From: Hyphomicrobiales bacterium
GTDB taxonomy: Bacteria; Pseudomonadota; Alphaproteobacteria; Rhizobiales; Aestuariivirgaceae
Length of the DNA: 7,329 bases
Direction of reading: 5' to 3'
Assembly (NCBI GenBank): GCA_025362535.1
Contig: JANYGE010000220.1
Coordinates: 1-7,329, forward strand
A program made the translations under genes and the position numbers. The notes beneath the pieces were generated by a model. It made no database searches, had not been told where the DNA came from, and was given only the letters and a program-made list of their open reading frames with translations. Below are positions 1 to 4,930 of the stretch, piece after piece (positions within the stretch are counted from its first letter, which is position 1; the number at the start of each line of letters is the position of its first letter).

Positions 1-490
1 CAACAATAGCAAGGCTCGTATTTTTGCTGTCGGCGATTGCAGAAAAGCTATTGATGATGCCCCAAACGGTTCCAAACAGGCCAACGAAGGGCGCTGTTGA
101 TGCAACCGATGCCAGAATTGAAAGACCCGCATCGCGTTTGCGCGCCACCTCAGCAAGTTCAAGCGCAATGCGACTGGAAATTTGATCCCGCAAATTGCCA
201 TGGGGTGAAGCTTTCGCGGATTCGACTATTGCATTTTTAAGAAGTGAAGTAGCAGCACTCTTAATGTTCAAATAATTTGAACCTGCACGAAACTGTCGTA
301 AAAACTTCTGATCAGCGCGCGCCTGCCACCACAGAAAAATCGATTTCTCTAATATAATTGCCCAGCAAATAATTGACGCTGCCAAGAGCCCGATCATGAC
401 AATTTTTACAACTGGTCCAGCCTGCAGGAAAAGCGAGATAAAATTTATCTCGCTCCCCTGCAGCAGTTGAATAGGTTCATCCAACTCCAT
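1..490 (-). CDS. exbB: ExbB/TolQ/MotA-family proton-channel protein, partial (C-terminus beyond left edge)
   Basis: This is an inner-membrane subunit of the ExbB-ExbD-TonB complex, which uses proton-motive force to energise TonB-dependent receptors. I translated 163 residues from the ATG at 490 before the sequence leaves the window. A first membrane segment lies at about residues 26-46 (VVKIVMIGLLAASIICWAII). A charged cytoplasmic stretch with paired basic and acidic residues follows, and then the family hallmark at about 129-146, with core STAPFVGLFGTVWGI, at the second membrane segment. The third segment is missing. Only about 25 residues precede the first membrane segment, as in TolQ and short ExbB forms, with no long periplasmic extension. 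The start is supported by a GGAGG 10 nt upstream and by a 6-bp gap to the receptor stop, implying co-transcription. ExbB is preferred to TolQ because of the receptor linkage; ExbD and TonB probably follow off the edge. Confidence 0.88.
   Translation of the reverse strand, partial: MELDEPIQLLQGSEINFISLFLQAGPVVKIVMIGLLAASIICWAIILEKSIFLWWQARADQKFLRQFRAGSNYLNIKSAATSLLKNAIVESAKASPHGNLRDQISSRIALELAEVARKRDAGLSILASVASTAPFVGLFGTVWGIINSFSAIADSKNTSLAIV
422..463 (-). terminator. Terminator-like perfect palindrome inside the start of exbB
   Basis: Positions 432-454 form a perfect 23-bp palindrome: arms AGCGAGATAAA and TTTATCTCGCT around one central A (plus-strand reading). A second pair of CTGCAG sequences (422-427 and 458-463) flanks it and could extend the stem across a small internal loop. 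Read on the minus strand, the stem is followed by TTT and then CC (four Ts counting the last stem base), so it resembles a weak intrinsic terminator for transcripts coming from the receptor. On the plus strand no T-run follows. It covers about codons 10-23 of exbB, before the first membrane segment, where sequence is poorly constrained. Whether it terminates, attenuates or stabilises RNA is inference; the short T-run argues for partial termination at most. Confidence 0.4.
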
Positions 491-496
491 ACCGCA

Positions 497-2512
497 TTAG
501 CCTCCGAAACGACTCGTAACGGTAAACATGATGCTGCGTCCGGGAGAGTTCTGGGCATCAAGCAAGGTGCGATATTCTGTATCAAAAATATTATCGGCGC
601 TGATCCCAAAGCTCAAATTATCGTTAGGTGCATAGCTGGCAAAAAGATTGACCAGATTATAAGCATCGCTGCCGACCGAGCCAGCTGGCACCCGGTCTTG
701 CTTTGCGACAGCAAACCAACGCGCACCCACCGATGCCTTTTCGTCAAGAAACCGGAAACCCAGCGTGCTAACCAGCTTATCAGCTGGAATGCTGGCCAAT
801 GGTGCATCGGCAGTGGTGTCATCCCCACGAACCTTACTTGCGGAAAGTCCGGCAAACACCCAGCCTGCATCATAGTTGGCTTCAAATTCCGCGCCCCAAA
901 GAAGGGCATTGGCAATATTTTGATATTGATAGCTCCCTGCTGGCAAAGCAAATGGGTTGTAAACGCCACCAATATAATCGGACACTTCATTCCGGTAGAT
1001 ACCAGCACGGAAACTCAACTTATCTTCAGAGGTAAGGACATTGCTGAAACTACCATTAATGCCGCCTTCGATATTATGTGCCACCTCAGGAACAAGATCA
1101 GGATTGGGCAGAAAGGCAAAATTTGCCGGAGCTGGATGGGTGCCGGTAATCAGCGTTTCAGTAATAGCTGGCGCACGATAGCCTTCGGCATAGGTGCCAT
1201 AGAAAGTCACTCCTGAAAAAGCCGTTCCGACAAATGGTTTAAGGGCGACTGTTGCTTTCGGAGAAATGCGTTGACCATTGCTCGATACACCACCACCTTC
1301 AAGATTATAGGTATCAAAACGAAGGGCACCTTCGAGATCAAGCCATGCTGTGAGCGCTAACTTATCCTGAATAAATGCGCCACCAACTACGCGTTTACCC
1401 GTTGGCGTGAAGAGATCAGCCGTGCCTATGGTATCAGTGACCTCCACCTTATCTTGGAATATATCGCCACCCAAAGTGAGTGTATGCCCGATTGAACCCG
1501 TCGAAAATTTCGATGTGTTGAACACATCTGTGCCGATTGTATTGATGTCAAATACTCTAACACTTCCTAGATTTGGCGGCGAACCTGTGAGGCGGGTTTG
1601 CTCTTGATTTGTGCCTGTCCAATAAGCGCTGGCAGTCAGGTTGAACAATGGATTGCCATTGCCATCCCATTCATACTTGGCAGCTAAGGTTTGGGCCTTA
1701 ACATCATTATCATAGCGCGTGCCCGTGGCTGTGCCACTTTCGAAATCATCTGAATTCACCAAATAGCTTATGTTTAAAACTTGCCCATCGCCAGGGGTCA
1801 GGGTTCCCTTCACAAGGCCTGCAACGATTTCGCGGCTGCTATTAAAAATTGTTTTATCGCCGCCATCTTTGTAGTCACCAATATCGCGATAAATGAAGTT
1901 ACCAAGCAGGCCACCATATTCACCCAAGCGCACCGCACCGGTTGTGCTGGTCAAAACACCATCACCATTTGTAGAGTAGCGCAGCTTTTCCTGAACTGCG
2001 ATTTTCTCATCGGCTTTCAAAAACGACAGGGCGTCAATCGTCTCAAACGAGACAACACCACCAATGGCACCAGACCCATAGACATTAGCCACGGGGCCAC
2101 GCGTTACCGTCACCTGCTTCATCATTTCAGGTTCAAAATAGAACATGCCATTGGCGTTATGGCCGCTGCGTTGGAAGTTCTGGCGTGCCCCATCGATGGT
2201 GACAGCGACGCGTCCAAAATCTTGGAGACCACGTACATTTATGGCGGTAGCGGGATCATCGGAATTCTCACTCGTGGAAACACCCGGCATGGGAGCAAGT
2301 ACGCCGCTGATTTTTCCTGACGTGGTTTTATCCAAATCTTCTTTTGTTGCCACGCTCACACCACCAAGCGCATCGTTCAAAGATTGCTTCACCTTTGCAA
2401 TGAAGACCGTAATGAGATCAAGTTTAGTTGCTTCTTCTGCCAGCGTTGTCGTCGAAAATGCGACAAGTGCAGAACCTGCAAGCAAGGTTCTTAAAAGTGA
2501 TTGATAACGCAT
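497..2512 (-). CDS. hmuR: TonB-dependent heme/hemoglobin outer-membrane receptor
   Basis: This is an outer-membrane beta-barrel receptor that binds heme or hemoproteins and passes heme to the periplasm with TonB energy. I choose the ATG at 2512 (671 aa) because GAGGG precedes it by 8 nt and the protein then opens with a clean signal peptide (MRYQSLLRTLLAGSALVAFS, cleavage near TTTLA|EE). The ATG at 2527 is in frame but has no ribosome-binding site. Numbering from 2512: a TonB-box-like LDLITVF at about 31-37; a plug domain with INVRGLQDFGRVAVTIDGAR at about 91-110 and VTRGPVANVYGSGAIGGVV at about 136-154. The barrel carries the heme-receptor signature as YAEGYRAP (YRAP 445-448, for the usual FRAP), a candidate heme-ligand His459, and NPDL 470-473 (usual NPNL). 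The length fits the family. The usual terminal Phe is followed by two extra glycines. The gene is divergent from hmuPTUV and leads into exbB. Substrate preference (free heme or hemoglobin) cannot be told from sequence. Confidence 0.9.
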   Translation of the reverse strand: MRYQSLLRTLLAGSALVAFSTTTLAEEATKLDLITVFIAKVKQSLNDALGGVSVATKEDLDKTTSGKISGVLAPMPGVSTSENSDDPATAINVRGLQDFGRVAVTIDGARQNFQRSGHNANGMFYFEPEMMKQVTVTRGPVANVYGSGAIGGVVSFETIDALSFLKADEKIAVQEKLRYSTNGDGVLTSTTGAVRLGEYGGLLGNFIYRDIGDYKDGGDKTIFNSSREIVAGLVKGTLTPGDGQVLNISYLVNSDDFESGTATGTRYDNDVKAQTLAAKYEWDGNGNPLFNLTASAYWTGTNQEQTRLTGSPPNLGSVRVFDINTIGTDVFNTSKFSTGSIGHTLTLGGDIFQDKVEVTDTIGTADLFTPTGKRVVGGAFIQDKLALTAWLDLEGALRFDTYNLEGGGVSSNGQRISPKATVALKPFVGTAFSGVTFYGTYAEGYRAPAITETLITGTHPAPANFAFLPNPDLVPEVAHNIEGGINGSFSNVLTSEDKLSFRAGIYRNEVSDYIGGVYNPFALPAGSYQYQNIANALLWGAEFEANYDAGWVFAGLSASKVRGDDTTADAPLASIPADKLVSTLGFRFLDEKASVGARWFAVAKQDRVPAGSVGSDAYNLVNLFASYAPNDNLSFGISADNIFDTEYRTLLDAQNSPGRSIMFTVTSRFGG
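501..505 (-). promoter_or_regulatory. exbB Shine-Dalgarno built into the last receptor codons
   Basis: GGAGG on the minus strand lies 10 nt before the exbB ATG (490-488). It is made by the final two receptor codons, GGA GGC (Gly-Gly), just before the receptor TAA. This supports the exbB start and suggests translational coupling between the two genes. Confidence 0.7.
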
Positions 2513-2515
2513 AGT

Positions 2516-2557
2516 GCCAGCCCTCATTTATGTTTTGTATGAATGGTTTGGGCTGGC
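2516..2557 (-). promoter_or_regulatory. Inverted repeat that could mask the receptor ribosome-binding site
   Basis: On the minus strand GCCAGCCC (2557-2550) is a perfect 8-bp complement of GGGCTGGC (2523-2516), separated by 26 nt. The downstream arm contains the GGG of the receptor Shine-Dalgarno GAGGG (2525-2521), so in mRNA the stem would occlude it. Part of the upstream arm can instead pair with a nearby GGCT (2562-2559), giving a weaker 4-bp alternative hairpin. RNA thermometers are known on some enterobacterial heme-receptor mRNAs (shuA/chuA), but this sequence is not the FourU type. A regulatory role is inference. Confidence 0.35.
2521..2525 (-). promoter_or_regulatory. Receptor Shine-Dalgarno; decides the start at 2512
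   Basis: GAGGG on the minus strand sits 8 nt upstream of the ATG at 2512. The alternative in-frame ATG at 2527 is preceded by A-rich sequence with no purine core matching the 16S tail, and would add MRAGT ahead of an otherwise ordinary signal peptide. Confidence 0.65.
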
Positions 2558-2596
2558 GAGCCGAAGGCAATGCTGCATTCCGCGTGGCTGGCAACT

Positions 2597-2623
2597 CTTC
2601 AAAATCTGCAAAGATTTTCGAAG
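2597..2623 (-). repeat. Stem-loop at the predicted 5' end of the receptor mRNA
   Basis: Arms AAAATCT (2601-2607) and AGATTTT (2612-2618) are perfect complements around a 4-nt loop. CTTC (2597-2600) and GAAG (2620-2623) extend the stem past one unpaired base at 2619, for 11 pairs in total. If the receptor promoter proposed here is right, transcription starts near 2625 and this hairpin occupies about +3 to +29. It could protect the transcript's 5' end or act as DNA operator; neither is shown. Confidence 0.4.
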
Positions 2624-2631
2624 CTGCTTGA

Positions 2632-2661
2632 CATATACAATTAACCGAGTTAATTAGTCAA
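2632..2661 (-). promoter_or_regulatory. Candidate sigma-70-type promoter of the receptor-exbB operon
   Basis: On the minus strand TTGACT (2661-2656) matches the -35 consensus at five of six bases. A 17-nt spacer leads to GTATAT (2638-2633), or an 18-nt spacer to TATATG (2637-2632), four of six to TATAAT. The predicted start is near 2625, about 110 nt upstream of the ATG at 2512. It is the best promoter match I can see on this strand in the divergent region. Confidence 0.5.
2639..2655. promoter_or_regulatory. 17-bp palindromic operator candidate between -35 and -10
   Basis: AATTAAC and GTTAATT are perfect 7-bp arms around CGA. The 17 bp coincide exactly with the spacer of the proposed minus-strand promoter, a position where a bound dimer would block RNA polymerase. 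It does not match the Irr box (TTTAGAA/TTCTAAA type), the rhizobial TGA-N9-TCA iron-responsive element, or the classical Fur box as I know them, so the regulator cannot be named. Confidence 0.5.
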
Positions 2662-2683
2662 CTATTAAATCAAACAATATCAT
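2655..2683 (+). promoter_or_regulatory. Weak candidate promoter for hmuPTUV
   Basis: TAGTCA (2655-2660, four of six to TTGACA) is followed 17 nt later by TATCAT (2678-2683, five of six to TATAAT). The -10 element lies inside the 26-bp inverted repeat at 2668-2693. The predicted start near 2690 gives a leader of about 100 nt before the hmuP ATG at 2789. The -35 is poor, as expected for a promoter needing an activator, but the call is tentative. Confidence 0.25.
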
Positions 2684-2693
2684 GTGTTTGATT
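2668..2693. repeat. 26-bp interrupted palindrome in the divergent promoter region
   Basis: AATCAAACA (2668-2676) and TGTTTGATT (2685-2693) are perfect 9-bp complements around an 8-nt spacer. This is a typical geometry for a dimeric DNA-binding regulator. It lies just upstream of the -35 of the receptor promoter and over the possible -10 of the hmuP promoter, so one protein could act on both directions. No known motif was recognised. Confidence 0.45.
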
Positions 2694-2702
2694 CATTGAA
2701 TC
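2690..2702. repeat. 13-bp perfect palindrome overlapping the preceding repeat
   Basis: GATTCA and TGAATC flank a single T. It shares GATT with the right arm of the 26-bp interrupted palindrome, so two dimers could not occupy both sites freely. This may be a second operator or a chance A/T-rich palindrome. Confidence 0.3.
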
Positions 2703-2726
2703 TGAGGGGACTAGCTGATTGCCATG

Positions 2727-2745
2727 TTCCGTGACGCTTACGGAA
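2727..2745 (+). repeat. Small stem-loop in the hmuP leader
   Basis: TTCCGT (2727-2732) and ACGGAA (2740-2745) are perfect 6-bp arms around a 7-nt loop. CATG at 2723-2726 and again at 2752-2755 could add a short outer pairing. It lies between the possible transcription start and the hmuP ribosome-binding site at 2776, so it could sit in the mRNA leader. No riboswitch class was recognised. Confidence 0.3.
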
Positions 2746-2775
2746 ATCAGACATGCCTGCAAAAGCTGTTATATT

Positions 2776-2781
2776 AAAGGA
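2776..2781 (+). promoter_or_regulatory. hmuP Shine-Dalgarno; decides the start at 2789
   Basis: AAAGGA lies 7 nt before the ATG at 2789. The upstream in-frame ATG at 2753 has only a weak purine stretch before it, so the shorter 52-residue product is preferred. Confidence 0.6.
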
Positions 2782-2788
2782 CCTCTCC

Positions 2789-2947
2789 ATGCCGAAGAAT
2801 GAACCTCTTGTGCCTAATCTAGCGCAGGGTTGCCGTTATTCAAGCAATGACTTGTTTAAGGGCCAAACCGAAATTCAAATTGAACACCAAGGGGCCGAGT
2901 ACCGGTTGCGGATCACGCGCTCTGGTGGATTAATTCTCAACAAATAA
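2789..2947 (+). CDS. hmuP: HemP/HmuP family protein, heme-uptake regulator
   Basis: The product is 52 aa from the ATG at 2789, or 64 aa from 2753. Its C-terminal two thirds show the HemP/HmuP pattern: [36 protein letters not shown], with the LF-G--E--I-H-G--Y-LR-TR-G-LIL-K spacing of the family. There is no signal peptide or membrane segment, so it is cytoplasmic. In Sinorhizobium meliloti and Bradyrhizobium japonicum, HmuP is required for hmuR expression and works as a co-activator with Irr. By analogy this protein probably acts on the divergent receptor promoter just upstream; that is inference. The gene opens the operon and is followed by hmuT after 12 bp, with no hmuS between. Family membership is clear despite the small size. 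Confidence 0.85.
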   Translation: MPKNEPLVPNLAQGCRYSSNDLFKGQTEIQIEHQGAEYRLRITRSGGLILNK

Positions 2948-2959
2948 ACGGAAGGAATT

Positions 2960-3874
2960 ATGATGACGCACCGAAACGCGACAGTTCTTCGGCTGTCACG
3001 CCGCAATGTTTTCGCAGGCTCGCTCGGATTGCTTTCCTGCTTCAGTAGACCAAGTTATGCTGGCACCATTATTGACGCTGGTAATATTTCGGTTTCGGTG
3101 AAAGCCCCAAAGCGCATTGTAACAATTGGCAGCGCCATTACAGAAATTGTTTTCGCTTTAGGTGAAAAAGACAATGTGGTTGCCATTGATCTCACCAGTG
3201 TTACAGTTACTGGCGCAACGGGCTTAACCAATATTGGTTACATGCGTGCGCTTTCCACAGAGGGCGTACTCTCGCAAAATCCAGACCTGATCTGCGTATC
3301 CAATGACTCTGGCCCCCCAGAAGTTCTTGAGGCCCTTCGCGCCTCTGGCGTTCCTTTTGCACTTATTCCACATGTGCCTACACTTGAAGGTATCCAAACT
3401 AAAGTTACGATGCTTGGAGCTCTGCTCGACAAAACGGCTGAGGCAAAGAAATTAAATACGGATATTGATGCCGCTTTCGTCAAGCTCGCTGCAAAAATTT
3501 CCACGTTAAAGCAAAGACCAAAAGTTCTCTTCGTTTTAAGCCTTGCCGACAATCGTATTGTGGCCGGCGGCAGTGAAACTGCGGCTGATACAATCATCAC
3601 ACTTGCTGGCGGTGAAAACATCGCCACCTCTTTCAAGGGCTATAAGCAAATGAGCGCAGAAGCCATTCTCGCTTCTCCGCCTGATGCCGTCTTGATGATG
3701 CAATCCCATACTGTAGAAAATATACTTTCTCAAACGGCACTCGTTGGCTCTCCCGCCGCGAAAACAGGCAGGCTCATCACTATGGATGGCTCCTACCTCT
3801 TAGGCTTTGGCCCTTATACGGCTAATGCTGCGACTGAACTTGCGCGCAAACTTCATCCGGACTTGGCACTGTGA
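2960..3874 (+). CDS. hmuT: Periplasmic heme-binding protein of a heme ABC transporter
   Basis: This 304-residue class III substrate-binding protein (TroA/BtuF fold) captures heme in the periplasm and delivers it to HmuU. The N-terminus has a twin-arginine-like signal (LSRRNVF at 12-18, then hydrophobic AGSLGLLSCF), with likely cleavage after SYA34. A marginal lipobox (LLSC27) leaves a lipoprotein form possible. The mature part starts with the family pattern KRIVTIGSAITEIVFALG. The conserved GYMRALS-EGVLS-NPDLI segment at 93-111 carries Tyr94, corresponding to the axial heme ligand Tyr of ShuT and PhuT. AAGGA at 2952-2956 is only 3 nt from this ATG and 6 nt from the adjacent ATG at 2963, so the protein may begin at the second methionine. 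The end overlaps hmuU by 4 bp. Confidence 0.9.
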   Translation: MMTHRNATVLRLSRRNVFAGSLGLLSCFSRPSYAGTIIDAGNISVSVKAPKRIVTIGSAITEIVFALGEKDNVVAIDLTSVTVTGATGLTNIGYMRALSTEGVLSQNPDLICVSNDSGPPEVLEALRASGVPFALIPHVPTLEGIQTKVTMLGALLDKTAEAKKLNTDIDAAFVKLAAKISTLKQRPKVLFVLSLADNRIVAGGSETAADTIITLAGGENIATSFKGYKQMSAEAILASPPDAVLMMQSHTVENILSQTALVGSPAAKTGRLITMDGSYLLGFGPYTANAATELARKLHPDLAL

Positions 3875-4929
3875 CGCTACTTGCATCACCCTGGCGAAAA
3901 TTGACAGGGCAGCAAAGAGAACAGCATAGAATACTTATTCCAGCGCTCGCCCTAACCTTGATCTTCTTTGCGATCATATCCATTGCAACGGGTGCGGTTA
4001 ACATTGATGTTGCATCACTCCCCGGCATCCTGTTTAGAAGCGACCATGCTTCGGCTCGCGATACGGTTATCGTCTGGTCGGTACGCCTTCCTCGCACATT
4101 GCTGGCCATATTGGTGGGGGCTGCCTTGGCGGCAAGTGGCGCAATTCTACAAGGCCTGTTTCGCAATCCTCTGGCAGACCCCGGACTCGTTGGGGTTTCA
4201 TCGGGATCTGTTCTTGCTGCCGTGTGCACGATAGTTCTAGGACAAAACCTATTTGGAGCCAATGCCACGCAGTTTTTACCTCTGGCTGCATTTATTGGCG
4301 GATTGCTCAGCACAATACTCCTCTACACAATCGCCACACGAAACGGCCGCACCTACACTGCAACCATGTTGCTTGCTGGCATCGCCATAAGTGCCATCGC
4401 CATGGCTGTTACAGGCGTTTTGATTTTCATGAGTACGGAGCAACAGCTGCGCGAATTCACATTCTGGAGTCTCGGCAGCCTCGCCGGAGCCACTTGGGCA
4501 AAGACCGCAAGTGTCGCTCTCTTCATACTTATTGCACTGGGGCTATGGCCCATTTTAGCGCGGGGCCTTGATCGCTTGGCACTTGGCGAAGCCGAAGCCG
4601 GACATATGGGAGTGAATGTTCAAGTTTTAAAGCGCGTTGCCATCGTCGCCACCGCCCTGCTCACGGGCGCTGCTGTTGCCGTAAGCGGAGCTATTGGATT
4701 TATCGGGCTCGTGGTGCCGCATCTCTTGCGCTTGGTGATGAGTCCGCGTCATCGATTTTTAGTTCCAGCCGCAGCGTTGCTGGGTGCTATTCTCCTGCTT
4801 GTCGCAGATATGATTGCACGCACGATTGTTGCCCCAGCCGAACTTCCAATTGGCATTGTCACGGCCTGTATCGGTGGGCCGATTTTCTTGTGGATGCTAC
4901 TCACCAACATTCGAAAACTCGAGAGTTAA
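3871..4929 (+). CDS. hmuU: Heme ABC transporter permease, FecCD/BtuC family
   Basis: This 352-residue inner-membrane permease would act as a dimer and move heme from HmuT into the cytoplasm. It starts with GTG inside the hmuT stop region (GTGA, 4-bp overlap), indicating translational coupling. After a short basic N-terminus the first membrane segment runs from about residue 22 to 43. The FecCD hallmark follows at 83-113, with SGAILQGLFRNPLADPGL and GVSSGS. Several more hydrophobic segments follow. A cytoplasmic coupling stretch with LALGEAEAGHMGVNV lies at about 236-250, and SGAIGFIGLVVPHLLRLV at about 272-289. The C-terminus, with LPIGIVTACIGGPIFLWML, is typical. Length fits the family. The heme assignment rests on its neighbours, since the family also carries siderophores and cobalamin. 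Confidence 0.9.
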   Translation: MTLLASPWRKLTGQQREQHRILIPALALTLIFFAIISIATGAVNIDVASLPGILFRSDHASARDTVIVWSVRLPRTLLAILVGAALAASGAILQGLFRNPLADPGLVGVSSGSVLAAVCTIVLGQNLFGANATQFLPLAAFIGGLLSTILLYTIATRNGRTYTATMLLAGIAISAIAMAVTGVLIFMSTEQQLREFTFWSLGSLAGATWAKTASVALFILIALGLWPILARGLDRLALGEAEAGHMGVNVQVLKRVAIVATALLTGAAVAVSGAIGFIGLVVPHLLRLVMSPRHRFLVPAAALLGAILLLVADMIARTIVAPAELPIGIVTACIGGPIFLWMLLTNIRKLES

Positions 4930-4930
4930 A

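Noticed and set aside
467..1216. 249-residue plus-strand open frame antisense to the receptor and exbB
   Set aside because: It is fully covered by well-supported minus-strand genes, has no family resemblance, and its composition looks like a shadow of the coding strand.
1781..2320. 179-residue plus-strand open frame inside the receptor gene
   Set aside because: Antisense shadow of conserved plug and barrel coding sequence; no domain-like features.
2513..2527. Upstream ATG giving a 676-residue receptor
   Set aside because: No ribosome-binding site upstream; the ATG at 2512 has GAGGG at 8 nt and gives a normal signal peptide.
2628..2656. TTGACA on the plus strand (2628-2633) as the -35 of the hmuP promoter
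   Set aside because: The -35 is perfect, but at 16-18 nt spacing the possible -10 hexamers (TTAATT, TAATTA, AATTAG) match the consensus poorly, and the start would lie upstream of the receptor -35. It cannot be excluded if the -10 is activator-assisted.
2753..2788. Upstream ATG giving a 64-residue HmuP
   Set aside because: No good ribosome-binding site, and the extra residues precede the conserved region; the ATG at 2789 has AAAGGA at 7 nt.
4814..4930. Upstream in-frame ATG giving a 293-residue HmuV
   Set aside because: The 39 added residues are hmuU coding sequence read in another frame and do not resemble an ABC ATPase N-terminus.
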